Assembly (NCBI RefSeq): GCF_902859585.1
Contig: NZ_CADIJM010000002.1
Span: 248,001 to 312,000 of the forward strand
Length of the DNA stretch: 64,000 nt
Direction: 5' to 3'
From: Achromobacter animicus
GTDB lineage: Bacteria; Pseudomonadota; Gammaproteobacteria; Burkholderiales; Burkholderiaceae_B
Part shown: in pieces, positions 7,791 to 16,275 of the stretch
Numbering within the stretch: the stretch's first letter is position 1
Layout of the letters: every line of letters begins with the position of its first letter
The notes under the pieces: generated by a model
Seen by the model: only the letters and a program-made list of their open reading frames with translations
Database searches by the model: none
Told to the model about the DNA's origin: nothing
Made by a program: the position numbers and the translations under genes

Positions 7791-8485
7791 ACCATCTGCA
7801 CGCTGAGCGTGCCCAGGCCGTCGACGCCGCCGACCATCCGGTCGCCCCGCACCACGGGTCCCACGCCTTCGGGCGTGCCGGTGTAGATGAGGTCGCCGGC
7901 TTCAAGACGGAAGTACTTGGAGAGGTACGCGATGGTTTCGGCAATGGACCAGATCAGCTTGCCGATGTCGCTGCGCTGCTTGTCCGCGCCATTGACCTGC
8001 AGCCAGATGCCGGCCTTCTCGATGTCCTTTACCGATTGCGCGGGATGCAGCGGGCCTATGGGCGCGCTCTGGTCAAAGGCCTTGCCCAGTTCCCACGGGC
8101 GGCCGGCCTCGCGCATCTTCATCTGCAGGTCGCGGCGCGTCATGTCCAGGCCGACGGCGTAGCCATACACGTGCTGCATGGCCTCGTCGACGGAAATGTT
8201 GGCGCCGCCCTTGCCGATAGCCGCGACGAGTTCGATCTCGTAATGCAGATTGGCCGTTTCCGGCGGGTAGGGCAGTGAAAGCGTGCTGCCTTCGGCAACG
8301 GGCACGACGGCGTCGGCGGGCTTGCAGAAGAAGAACGGCGGTTCGCGGTCGGGGTCAAAGCCCATTTCGCGCGCATGGGCGGCGTAGTTGCGGCCAACGC
8401 AATAAACGCGGCGTACAGGAAAGCTGTCCTGGCTGCCGGCGATGGGCACGGCGACGGGGGAGGCGGGGGCAAACACAAACGACAT
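7787..8485 (-). CDS. Fumarylpyruvate hydrolase (FAH family)
   Basis: 232 residues. The fold of the fumarylacetoacetate hydrolase family is visible: VYCVGRNYAAHAREMG, then FFFCKPADAVVP, the metal-binding LHYEIELVAAIG (Glu-x-Glu) and a late Asp in GYAVGLDMTRRDLQ, ending with YTGTPEGVGPV. The short length and absence of an N-terminal domain fit NagK-type fumarylpyruvate hydrolases, which release fumarate and pyruvate as the last gentisate step. It starts at 8485 with AAGGA nearby. The frame is open upstream to 8836, but that part only shadows the dioxygenase gene. Confidence 0.88.
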   Translation of the reverse strand: MSFVFAPASPVAVPIAGSQDSFPVRRVYCVGRNYAAHAREMGFDPDREPPFFFCKPADAVVPVAEGSTLSLPYPPETANLHYEIELVAAIGKGGANISVDEAMQHVYGYAVGLDMTRRDLQMKMREAGRPWELGKAFDQSAPIGPLHPAQSVKDIEKAGIWLQVNGADKQRSDIGKLIWSIAETIAYLSKYFRLEAGDLIYTGTPEGVGPVVRGDRMVGGVDGLGTLSVQMV

Positions 8486-8549
8486 GGAGCATCCTTTGAA
8501 GACGGGATGGAGAGTCAGGCGCGCGAGGTGGGCGATCGGCACGCGCCGG

Positions 8550-9617
8550 TCAGGCGACGCGTTCTTCGCGCCACAGGCCCAGCGCGTCCTGCACCGGGCG
8601 GTCGGAATAGCTGAAGAGCGTGGCGTCTTCCAGCGCGGCAAGCTGCACAGGCATCCAGGACGGCGCGACGAAGACATCGCGCGGTCCGAAATGGAATTCC
8701 TGGTCGCCGATGCGCGCGGTGCCGCGACCCTCGACAACGCTGTAGACGGTTGAGTCGGTCGTGCGCGTGGTCTTGCCCTGAAAGCCCGCGGGCAGGAACT
8801 GCATGAACGTGGCCATCGTGGGCATGGGGTAGCCACCCGTGGCGGGATTCAGGTAGCGCAGCTTGACGCCGTCCCACGGGTCGAGTTCACCGTGACGGTA
8901 GAGCGCATCCAGCGCTTCGCGGCTGCGTTCGTACGGGTAGTTGAAGATGGGTGAGGTGCCGCTCGAAACCTGGTGACGCACGGGCGCCATGTTGTGGCCA
9001 AAGCGGGCCATGCTGTCGCCTTCGGGCCGCGTGACGGGCTGGGTGGCGGACGGATAGTTCTCTGCAAAGCCCGCGTCCAGAAAGCGCAGCAGCGGAATGT
9101 CCAGACCATCCAGCCAGACCACGGGCTCGCCGCCTTCGACGGTTTCCGCATTGCCGTGGTCATGCCAGGTCCATGATGGCGTGATGATGAAGTCGCCCGG
9201 GTGCATGGTGGTGCGTTCGCCGTTGACGGCAGTGTAGGCGCCGCGCCCTTCCACGATAAAGCGCAGGGCCGATTGCGTGTGACGGTGGCTTGGCGCGATC
9301 TCACCCGGCAGGATCAGTTGCAGTCCTGCGTACAGGCTTTGCGTGATGCTGGCCTGGCCCGGCAGACCCGGGTTTTCCAGAATCAACACCCGGCGCACGG
9401 CTTCTTCTGCCGTGATCAGCGATCCGGACGCCATGACGTCGTCGCGTACATCGTCATATTTCCACAGCGCTGGCACGCAGCGCGGCGCGGGCTGGCGGGG
9501 CACCAGGTTGTGCAGCGACTCCCACAGGGGCGCCATGTGTTTCTTGGCGATGCGCGCGTAGTAAAGGGCGCGGTCCGAGGCAGCGCTGTCCGCGCCGGTG
9601 GAATGACCGTCGTGCAT
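8550..9617 (-). CDS. gtdA: Gentisate 1,2-dioxygenase
   Basis: 355 residues, a bicupin ring-cleavage dioxygenase. The N-terminal cupin carries the Fe(II) ligands in [16 protein letters not shown] (His111, His113) and SWTWHDHGN (His152 or His154). The second cupin (about residues 240-330) lacks an obvious full histidine set, as is usual in this family. It opens gentisate to maleylpyruvate. It is the first gene of the minus-strand operon and has a GGAGACAACC ribosome site. The divergent LysR gene starts 184 bases away, which points to substrate-responsive control from the shared intergenic region. Confidence 0.93.
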   Translation of the reverse strand: MHDGHSTGADSAASDRALYYARIAKKHMAPLWESLHNLVPRQPAPRCVPALWKYDDVRDDVMASGSLITAEEAVRRVLILENPGLPGQASITQSLYAGLQLILPGEIAPSHRHTQSALRFIVEGRGAYTAVNGERTTMHPGDFIITPSWTWHDHGNAETVEGGEPVVWLDGLDIPLLRFLDAGFAENYPSATQPVTRPEGDSMARFGHNMAPVRHQVSSGTSPIFNYPYERSREALDALYRHGELDPWDGVKLRYLNPATGGYPMPTMATFMQFLPAGFQGKTTRTTDSTVYSVVEGRGTARIGDQEFHFGPRDVFVAPSWMPVQLAALEDATLFSYSDRPVQDALGLWREERVA

Positions 9618-9741
9618 GGTTGTCTCCTGTATGTCCGGCTATTGCCGGCTTCTACGGGCGGCCGCCGCGTGGGTTCGCAGCTGGTCCTGGTATGGAGACG
9701 ATTATGCGAGCAGGAGCTATGCAGTTTGAAATGAAATTATC

Positions 9742-9760
9742 TTATTATCCATACCAATAA
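9742..9760. promoter_or_regulatory. Candidate LysR operator (TTAT-N11-ATAA) between gtdA and the LysR gene
   Basis: TTAT at 9742-9745 and ATAA at 9757-9760 form a dyad separated by 11 bases, the T-N11-A arrangement recognised by LysR-type proteins. It lies 41 bases before the LysR start and about 125 bases from gtdA, in a markedly AT-rich patch. Nearby AT-rich half-sites make the exact register uncertain. Confidence 0.4.
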
Positions 9761-9801
9761 CCATATACATACGAGACAAACCTCCCACCAAGAGGGCCTG
9801 C

Positions 9802-10737
9802 ATGGACTGGACCCACCGCCTGCGGCTGCGCAATCTGAAGATGCTGCTCAGCCTGGCCCAGACCCGCAACATCAGCCACTCGGCCGCCATGCTCAATACG
9901 ACGCAGCCGGGTCTATCGAAGTGGCTGAAGGATCTGGAAGACGACATCGGACTGCCGCTCTTCGAGCGCCACGCGCGCGGCCTGCGCCCCACGCCGCATG
10001 GCGACGTGCTGATCGCGCATGCGCAGCGTGTGGAGTCGCAACTGGATCGCGCCAGCGCGGACATGGCGGCGCTGCGCGAGGGCGGCGGTGGACGCGTCGT
10101 GATCGGCGCATCGGGCGCGTCCGCGTCCGACACGGTGCCGCTGGCCGTGATGAAGCTGCTCGAGCGCATGCCGCAGGCGCGCGTCAAGCTGGTGGAGGGC
10201 ACGACGGATCGCCTGCTGGCGCAACTGGCGCAAGGGGATCTGGATATCGTCGTGGGGCGCTCGGCGCCCGAGCATCACGATCCGGCGATCCGCTTCGAGG
10301 CGCTTTATCTGGAGCCCATCCACCTCGTGGCGCGGCCCCGCCATCCGCTGTTCGCGGTGGAGCAGCCAAGCTGGCAGGATCTGCTGTCCTATCGCTGGAT
10401 TCTGTGGCCCAAGGGCACGCCCATCCGCAACGCAGTAGACGCCGCGCTCGCCGCAGCAGGCCAGGCGCCGCCGCCGGACCATATCGAGTCGAACTCGGTG
10501 ACGGTCAACCTGACCCTCATCAACAACAGCGACATGATCGGCGTCGCCTCGCACCGTGCCGCGCTGCGGTTTTCGCAGATGCGGGCGATGCGCATCATCC
10601 CCGTAAGGCTGTCGGGATTCGGCTCGGTGGCGATGTATTGGCGCGAGGATGCGTTCCGGCCGGTTGCGGTTGAGGAGGCCATGGCGGCGCTGAGAAATAC
10701 GGTGGCCGAGCACGCGCCAGGAGTGACCCGGCTATGA
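9802..10737 (+). CDS. LysR-family regulator, likely of the gentisate operon
   Basis: 311 residues with an N-terminal winged HTH (RLRNLKMLLSLAQTRNISHSAAMLNTTQPGLSKWLKDLEDDIGLPLFERHARGLRPT). An effector-binding domain of two alpha/beta lobes starts at about residue 95 (RVVIGASGAS). The family usually activates a divergent operon when bound to a pathway intermediate and represses itself. It is divergent from gtdA, so control of the gentisate genes is the straightforward inference. The next gene begins inside its stop codon (ATGA). Confidence 0.9.
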   Translation: MDWTHRLRLRNLKMLLSLAQTRNISHSAAMLNTTQPGLSKWLKDLEDDIGLPLFERHARGLRPTPHGDVLIAHAQRVESQLDRASADMAALREGGGGRVVIGASGASASDTVPLAVMKLLERMPQARVKLVEGTTDRLLAQLAQGDLDIVVGRSAPEHHDPAIRFEALYLEPIHLVARPRHPLFAVEQPSWQDLLSYRWILWPKGTPIRNAVDAALAAAGQAPPPDHIESNSVTVNLTLINNSDMIGVASHRAALRFSQMRAMRIIPVRLSGFGSVAMYWREDAFRPVAVEEAMAALRNTVAEHAPGVTRL

Positions 10738-11288
10738 CTCCCGCGCCCGCCTCCGGCCTGAATGCCCTGATCGAACAGTGCCAGCGGCTGGAAGCGGCGC
10801 TGAACGCGGGCAAGGACCCGGGGACGGCGGCGTCGATGCATCGCTTCGTCGCGGAAATGGAAGCGGAAGAGGGCCGCGCGCCGCCAGGAACGTGGTCGCC
10901 GCTGGTGCTGTCCGTGCTGGTGATGGCGGGCGGACTGGGCGTCGGGATTGAACTGTTGAGTCTGCTGCTGCGGTTCGTGGGACCGGCAATGGCAGCGTTC
11001 GCGCTGGTGGCGGTGTGCGCGGGAACCGCGCTCGCGCTAGCGATCGGGATGGTGCTGATGATGGCGGGACGGGTGCAGGGCGTGGTGCTGTTGAAGCGGG
11101 TCTGTATCGGGTTGATCGTTGTGGGTAGCTTCGGCGGGATCGCCTGGACGCAGGGCGACGTCAGGGCCGTGGGGCCGGTGGTTGCGGTGCTTGGCGGATT
11201 GGGCGCCTGGCTGGTGATGAATTCGTCGGGGTTTTATGTGTTTGTGGGGTATCGGGTGGCGTTGCGGTGTTTGGCGCGGCGGGTATAG
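10734..11288 (+). CDS. Small membrane protein of unknown function, coupled to the LysR gene
   Basis: 184 residues, not recognised. A soluble N-terminal stretch of about 50 residues (LNALIEQCQRLEAALNAGKD) is probably helical. Four hydrophobic segments follow, at about 55-80, 85-110, 122-140 and 147-170. It begins with ATGA overlapping the LysR stop, so it should be translated together with the regulator. It ends just before a hairpin and the convergent DUF6708 genes. No catalytic motif is visible. Confidence 0.65.
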   Translation: MTPAPASGLNALIEQCQRLEAALNAGKDPGTAASMHRFVAEMEAEEGRAPPGTWSPLVLSVLVMAGGLGVGIELLSLLLRFVGPAMAAFALVAVCAGTALALAIGMVLMMAGRVQGVVLLKRVCIGLIVVGSFGGIAWTQGDVRAVGPVVAVLGGLGAWLVMNSSGFYVFVGYRVALRCLARRV

Positions 11289-11323
11289 CGATTACGAGCC
11301 ATCTGTGTTGTCGCTTGAAGGGC

Positions 11324-11340
11324 GCCGCGCAATGCGCGGC
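11324..11340. terminator. Hairpin between convergent genes
   Basis: GCCGCGC (11324-11330) and GCGCGGC (11334-11340) form a perfect 7-bp stem with an AAT loop, between two converging genes (stops at 11288 and 11346). No T-run follows on either strand, so termination strength is uncertain. Confidence 0.4.
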
Positions 11341-11345
11341 ATCTC

Positions 11346-11624
11346 CTAGCGCCCAAGCGCTTCCGGCGGTGGTGGCGCACCGCGGACGTTGAAGACGCGG
11401 CACACCGCGTACCAGCACAGCGCGGAGAACATGTTGTAGGGAAAGAGCACGAACCACAAGGGCAGCAGCCAGGTTTTCTTGCCTTGCAGCTCGCCCGGTT
11501 CGCCTGTGCGCCAAGGCGCGTAGTGGCGCCAGGCTTCGGCTGGGGTCATGCAGATACGGTGGAGCGGGGCGTACCACCAGTTGGGCTCTCCCGGCGCGGG
11601 CAACCTGTCGGGGCCTTCTTCCAT
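11346..11624 (-). CDS. C-terminal part of the interrupted DUF6708-like protein
   Basis: 92 residues from an internal ATG (11624) just after the amber codon. It holds PNWWYAPLHRICMTPAEAWRHYAPW and one strong hydrophobic segment (TWLLPLWFVLFPYNMFSALCWYAV). This tail is missing from the paralogue at 12293. No ribosome site is evident ahead of the ATG, so separate expression would rely on reinitiation. Confidence 0.5.
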   Translation of the reverse strand: MEEGPDRLPAPGEPNWWYAPLHRICMTPAEAWRHYAPWRTGEPGELQGKKTWLLPLWFVLFPYNMFSALCWYAVCRVFNVRGAPPPPEALGR

Positions 11625-11627
11625 GAA

Positions 11628-12209
11628 CTACCGGATGTATTCCCACACCTGTGCGACGTATCGCGGGTCTGGGTCGCTGCTGTTGTTACTGTCAACGCAG
11701 AGGACGACACGGTCCTTCTCTTGATCGGCCGCAGGCTTGGGGCCGAAGGCGAGGGCAAAGTTGGTGGTAAATCCAGCGCCGCCAAATTCATTGCGTACGA
11801 ATACGCCACCCTCAGTCTGCGCCCAGTCGAACTGGATTAGGGTCTTGTTGCGCAGATAAATGACTTGTTTGAGTTTTAGGTTGAAGTAGAAATTGGTCAA
11901 GCGCTTGATCAAAAAGATTCGGTACCAAAGAAATGGGGCAAAGACAAAAGAACTGATGAGGACTATAAAGGCCAAGTAGTAATCAAGTCGGTGCTCAAAC
12001 GCGAATATGTCTGAGTCTGTCCAGATATACGTGTTGACGCCGAGGAGAACCATAGTCAGCGATGTGTACATCTTTGCCATGAACACGGAATCGCCAATCC
12101 ATGGGTTGCGCAACGTCAATACATTGCAATCAGCGCTGACAAACTGATCATGAATTGCCGGATCGATGCCTACTTTTCGCTCTGGAGAATAGGTCCAGGT
12201 AATTGCCAT
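11628..12209 (-). CDS. N-terminal part of the interrupted DUF6708-like protein
   Basis: 193 residues up to the amber codon. Two hydrophobic segments (about residues 45-65 and 78-105) form a membrane hairpin. A cytoplasmic or periplasmic beta-rich domain follows (LKQVIYLRNKTLIQFDWAQTEGGVFVRNEFGGAGFTTNFALAFG). The base composition is clearly more AT-rich than the tss genes. If the gene is really broken, this is the remnant most likely to retain membrane insertion. Confidence 0.6.
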   Translation of the reverse strand: MAITWTYSPERKVGIDPAIHDQFVSADCNVLTLRNPWIGDSVFMAKMYTSLTMVLLGVNTYIWTDSDIFAFEHRLDYYLAFIVLISSFVFAPFLWYRIFLIKRLTNFYFNLKLKQVIYLRNKTLIQFDWAQTEGGVFVRNEFGGAGFTTNFALAFGPKPAADQEKDRVVLCVDSNNSSDPDPRYVAQVWEYIR

Positions 12210-12292
12210 CGTTCAGGCGATTGCGTTTATCTCGTCCCAAATGACTTAATGAAAAACTGGCTGTCCCACGTGTGAAAGTACAAGGTCGCGAA

Positions 12293-13063
12293 TCACGGTG
12301 CGGTTCTCGACTCGGCATCCATTTCAGCCGGCCACTGCACTTTGGGCGCGAGGCGCAGGCTGATGTTGTACCAAGGCACGTCATTGTGATCGCGTGGCGG
12401 ATCTGGAGGTGGAAGCGCTGAAGGACCTTGCTGCATGTATGTGCAGATATATGCCCACGCAAACTCGTCCGCGCCCATTGTGCTCAGGGGAAAGCGATCA
12501 ATGACCTTATTGGTCCCGGGCTGGACGATGGAAAGAACCACACCCCCTTTCAAGATGAGCGCGCCTTGCGGTGTGACGGCGCGTTTGTGCCAGCGCTCGG
12601 CGCGCACTTGGCACCAGTCGTATGCCGCGGGAGCGACGTGCCAGCGCTCAAACGGGTTCCACCATCGATAGTGAAAGTTGTAGGCGTATAGCCGTTGGCG
12701 CGCACGATTGAACCTAAGCGGAAGGTCTCGAGGAGGTGAGATGTCCACCCGAATAGACAATGAAGCCATCCATACACACGCTGCCACGCAAAAAAAGCCT
12801 GTCCAAACAATGAAGGGATCTTTGAATGTATAGAACTGAGGCGGCGCAATTAAGATGTATAAGCCTATTACTGCAACTAAAATTCCCAGCCAGAATAGAA
12901 TTCCTCGTGCGAGCGCAGAGCTTCTCGATACTTCGAGGTATATATCATCCAAATGGTTAGGAGCATTTCCTTCGAGAGCAAGCGGTGCGGTCGGCTTGCA
13001 GAGCGGAGCGGGCAAGTCTGCTATCCAGCCACTGCATGGAGGGAATAGTTTGGGGCCTGTCAT
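12293..13063 (-). CDS. DUF6708-like membrane protein, candidate immunity protein
   Basis: 256 residues. Two hydrophobic segments (about 52-74 and 84-106) precede a DUF6708-like domain containing LPLRFNRARQRLYAYNFHYRWWNPFERW, an arrangement I associate with T6SS loci. It starts 2 bases after the stop of the VasX-like effector gene with AAGGGAAA upstream, so the two are co-expressed. Membrane immunity proteins encoded just after VasX-type effectors are well established (TsiV2); assigning that role here is inference. Compared with the neighbouring paralogue it lacks the last 55 or so residues including the C-terminal hydrophobic segment, and no remnant is seen in other frames downstream. Confidence 0.7.
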   Translation of the reverse strand: MTGPKLFPPCSGWIADLPAPLCKPTAPLALEGNAPNHLDDIYLEVSRSSALARGILFWLGILVAVIGLYILIAPPQFYTFKDPFIVWTGFFCVAACVWMASLSIRVDISPPRDLPLRFNRARQRLYAYNFHYRWWNPFERWHVAPAAYDWCQVRAERWHKRAVTPQGALILKGGVVLSIVQPGTNKVIDRFPLSTMGADEFAWAYICTYMQQGPSALPPPDPPRDHNDVPWYNISLRLAPKVQWPAEMDAESRTAP

Positions 13064-13065
13064 TG

Positions 13066-16000
13066 CTAGTGTTTCCCTTTTTGTGTATCTGTTTTATCTT
13101 CTTGGCAAAGCAGGTGAGCGAATCCCGCGCTGTCACTTTTATCGGGCCAGAAACGTGCTTCTAGCTTTACTGCATGTACGCTGTGGTTCATACGCAGCGC
13201 GATGGCGCCCTCAATTATCAAAGTCCCAGATTTTTTATCCGCATGGATGATTGGGGCCGTTGTATTCAAGAAATAGTCAGGATTTTTTACGGGCGTCGAT
13301 GATGGGATTTCGGCCAGCTGTTTGTCGCTCACGTCGGCAACCATAATTTGCCCTTGCGGGTCGCCGGGGCGATAGACTGTTAAAGTCCATTGGTAGCGAG
13401 ATGAGGTTTCGTCATAACCCGGAAGGGCTATCCGATAAACAATATATTCTCCAATCCATATTCGACCTCTTTTCCAGTCCGTCTGGCCATCCACGGGAAA
13501 TGGGGCATCCCCTTTGAGATACAGTTCAGTCTTTACCTCGATCTCAGCTGTCATCCCGAGCACTGCGGCATTAAGAGCCCCAACGGCAGTATCGAAGTCT
13601 GATTCTGTGGTCCATCGTCTATGTTCGCTTGGTGAACCCCATCGACTGTATCGAGCCCACATTTCGAGAGACGATGATTTAGCTTTTCTTGCCTGGCTAG
13701 CCAAGGCATATGCAATCAACCCTAGAGCTATGGCGATACCGACAGGCCCTAGCAGACTCGCTTCGAACGCAATCGCTCCGAAAATTCCTGCGACCGAAGA
13801 GATAGCTGCGGTTGCTGTAGCAAAGCCATAAAGAACATGAGATTTCGCATCTCCGTCGGATCGTGCACGCATGGCGGCGAACATATGTTGGGCTCCATCC
13901 ATTAGCCCCGAAACCGCCGCGATAGCGCCTCCGAATTGCGCGATACGAAGCCCAAGCATGACGGTCTTCGCACCTCCTCTCGCGTGAACAGTGATGGTCA
14001 TATCCGGCCGCAGTAATTGAATCCCCACGCCAACGACCTCCACGCCCGCACCCATCACCCCAATCGAGGATGACCACACGGCCGCCAATGCCTCGGCACT
14101 GCCACTTCCGGGCGTGGTGTGCAACGCGGCATAGTTTTTCTGCAGGCTGTCTTGCTGAAACCACAGGCTGCCGAGTCCAAGCAGCAGATTCGCACCTGTA
14201 GGTGCTGCTGAAACGACTGCAGTGCGCATCTTCTGCATCGCTCCCTTGGCGAGATCTCTCGCTTGCTCAGCGCCAATCGCGAGCGATCCCACCATTTGAA
14301 CAGCGCGGTTCTGGAGCGTGGCAGCGCCTACCCTTACGTTGCGAACGGCTCCGCCGACGCCTTCAGTGGCGGTGCGTCGCAGCTCTTCAAGACGTTTCCC
14401 TAGCTCCTCGGCACTTTCCAGCGACCAAATTATCAAGTCGATGGCCTTGCCGTGGTTGCCGGGAACCGCAATGGCAATGAAGCCGCTCACCACCATGGCG
14501 CGAATCTTTTTCGCTGCCGGCTTGCGGAAGTTCTCGTCAATGTGCGCGACGAACTTATCAATGCCTTCCTGCAGCGTCTCGTTGAGCAGCGAAAGATACT
14601 CGCCGAGTTGCAGGGATACGATGATCTGAGTCACGTGCTGACCCGAATATCGGAGGAAGGCTGCACTGTGCAGATGTCCGACCAGCGCGTGCGTTTGGGA
14701 GGCTAGTTGCTGTCCCAACGCGTTACTGGCGTTGCCCATGGCGGCAAGCATCTGTCCGATGGCCTCTTGCACGGGCGCGACCATCAGAGTCTTGCCTTCT
14801 GCTGTACCGATGACGGTCTTGATGGTGTCGTACGCCTTGCCAACGTCATTGCCCGTCAGCGCGGTTTGCAGCTGGTTCAGCAGAGCCATGTCCTTCGCCA
14901 CCAGAGCCTGATACAGGTGGCTCTCTCGATTTTCCAACTGTGCTTTCCACAGCCGTTGCGTCGCGCCCAATTTCTCATCGCCTTTCTTTATGACTTCCGT
15001 GGGGCCACCGGCAAGGCAAAGCGCGAGCATCCGGATAAAACCCTCCGTCGAACGCCAGGACGTGGCGCTGTAGTCATACTGGACGGCAAGCTGGAAAGGA
15101 CTGGATAGGTATTCTCTGGCGTACAACTCGCCAACTCGGTCGACAGCCTTTTGCCAATTGTCCTGCGCGGCCAGATAGGTTTCCTCGAAGGTGGCTCGAG
15201 CCCGCTCGTCGTAGCGCTCCTCTAGGCGTTCTTTTGCCTCGTCCTGTTTGTTCTTTGCTATGCGCTCGGCTTCTCCTGGGATATGCACCTGCGGATAGCC
15301 CACCTTTAGTCCCGCGATGCTGTTGTTGTGCCTACGACGATTCTCTTCCGCTGCCTGCGCCTCTTCCTCTGCTTCCGCCTTAGCCCAAACGGCCTGCAGT
15401 TCCTTGATGCCAAGCAGCGCCTGGGAAGTAAAGAACTCAAATCGTCGCTGCGGCTCGGCGCGCCACTCCTGCATCTCTCTAAACAAATTGAGGCGTTGCG
15501 CATTGCACTCTTGCACCACGCCGATTGGATCGGGCAGAACCAACGCCAGGACGCCTTTTGGAAGTTTTTCCCGCTGAACGATGGTCCGGACGTGGCCTTC
15601 CGTTGCCCCAAGCCGATGATTGCGCGAGTAGAACCCGTGAACGCTATCGAAATCGCCGGGGCCGACCTCGGCATACTCCAACACGGAGTCCAACCCAAGG
15701 TTGTCTTCGGTCATTGCAATACCGACGCTGGTCGGGTCGTCGCGTGCGCTTTTCAGATCAAGCTTGTAGAAGCGGTCCTTCGGATCCGGCCCGCCGGCGG
15801 CCTTGCCACACAAGTATTGATTCAGGACACTCTCGGGCCAGGGATCATTTGCGATGGCGATCCATGCGGTTGAGAATTTCCCGGTGTCGATATTGATAAA
15901 GGATGCGGGGACGTCGTGATCCTTGTTGACGCAGTCCTGGCTCAGGGGGCTGGGCTCATCCCGTGGGACTTGATAGGGACGAAACTGGCGGAGCGCGCCT

Positions 16001-16275
16001 TCAGGCGTAACCTCGTAGGCCTGCCACTCCATCTCATCAAGCAGTACATAAAGGTATCCCTGCCGCAAGATGCGAGGCTGGTCCAACTTCATCTGAACCG
16101 TTGCTGGCTTGTCGCTGCCGTTAGGCTGTTGGCGGTATGTTTGTCCGGGTGCCGGCGCGTACGCGGCGCGCAAAGGAAGAATGGGTAGGCCAGTGCGCTC
16201 GCATGCTTTGCATGCGTCCGTCGGATTGGGCGCAGCATGGCTGATCGTTCTGCCCAACGTCGTGCTGATGCTCAT
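13066..16275 (-). CDS. VasX-like T6SS membrane-targeting effector (BTH_I2691-type)
   Basis: 1069 residues from the ATG overlapping the DUF4123 stop (ATGA). The N-terminal region has the VasX/BTH_I2691 pattern: CKACERTGLPILPLR, then QPRILRQGYLYVLLDE and a conserved WIAIANDPWPESVL segment. The middle (about 300-400) is a charged, coiled-coil-like stretch. From about 730 to 860 several hydrophobic segments rich in Gly and Ala (ending LLGPVGIAIALGLIAYALAS) resemble a colicin-type pore-forming region. A beta-rich tail of about 190 residues follows. It probably travels on the adjacent VgrG via the DUF4123 adaptor and depolarises target membranes; this follows family knowledge. The AT-richer composition toward its 3' half and in the genes after it suggests exchange of the effector end with its immunity genes. 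Confidence 0.8.
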   Translation of the reverse strand: MSISTTLGRTISHAAPNPTDACKACERTGLPILPLRAAYAPAPGQTYRQQPNGSDKPATVQMKLDQPRILRQGYLYVLLDEMEWQAYEVTPEGALRQFRPYQVPRDEPSPLSQDCVNKDHDVPASFINIDTGKFSTAWIAIANDPWPESVLNQYLCGKAAGGPDPKDRFYKLDLKSARDDPTSVGIAMTEDNLGLDSVLEYAEVGPGDFDSVHGFYSRNHRLGATEGHVRTIVQREKLPKGVLALVLPDPIGVVQECNAQRLNLFREMQEWRAEPQRRFEFFTSQALLGIKELQAVWAKAEAEEEAQAAEENRRRHNNSIAGLKVGYPQVHIPGEAERIAKNKQDEAKERLEERYDERARATFEETYLAAQDNWQKAVDRVGELYAREYLSSPFQLAVQYDYSATSWRSTEGFIRMLALCLAGGPTEVIKKGDEKLGATQRLWKAQLENRESHLYQALVAKDMALLNQLQTALTGNDVGKAYDTIKTVIGTAEGKTLMVAPVQEAIGQMLAAMGNASNALGQQLASQTHALVGHLHSAAFLRYSGQHVTQIIVSLQLGEYLSLLNETLQEGIDKFVAHIDENFRKPAAKKIRAMVVSGFIAIAVPGNHGKAIDLIIWSLESAEELGKRLEELRRTATEGVGGAVRNVRVGAATLQNRAVQMVGSLAIGAEQARDLAKGAMQKMRTAVVSAAPTGANLLLGLGSLWFQQDSLQKNYAALHTTPGSGSAEALAAVWSSSIGVMGAGVEVVGVGIQLLRPDMTITVHARGGAKTVMLGLRIAQFGGAIAAVSGLMDGAQHMFAAMRARSDGDAKSHVLYGFATATAAISSVAGIFGAIAFEASLLGPVGIAIALGLIAYALASQARKAKSSSLEMWARYSRWGSPSEHRRWTTESDFDTAVGALNAAVLGMTAEIEVKTELYLKGDAPFPVDGQTDWKRGRIWIGEYIVYRIALPGYDETSSRYQWTLTVYRPGDPQGQIMVADVSDKQLAEIPSSTPVKNPDYFLNTTAPIIHADKKSGTLIIEGAIALRMNHSVHAVKLEARFWPDKSDSAGFAHLLCQEDKTDTQKGKH

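Larger units (their letters stand above)
11346..12209 (-). pseudogene. DUF6708-like membrane protein gene interrupted by an in-frame TAG
   Basis: Two open segments (12209-11628 and 11624-11346) lie in the same frame with only the TAG at 11630-11628 and one codon (TTC) between them. Read through, the junction is EYIR*FMEEGPDRLPAP. The adjacent paralogue at 12293 reads AYICTYMQQGPSALPPP at the same place, so the stop falls exactly where the paralogue has Thr and the alignment continues on both sides. A CAG-to-TAG change would explain it. The whole would be 287 residues with N-terminal membrane segments and a C-terminal hydrophobic segment. It follows a VasX-like effector, so an immunity role is likely (inferred). 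It may still be expressed as two pieces, by reinitiation at the ATG four bases beyond the stop, or by suppression. Confidence 0.75.

Noticed and set aside
11346-16275. Prophage or integrative element as an explanation of the AT-rich patch
   Set aside because: There is no integrase, tRNA, attachment repeats or phage structural genes, and the genes fit a T6SS cargo module.
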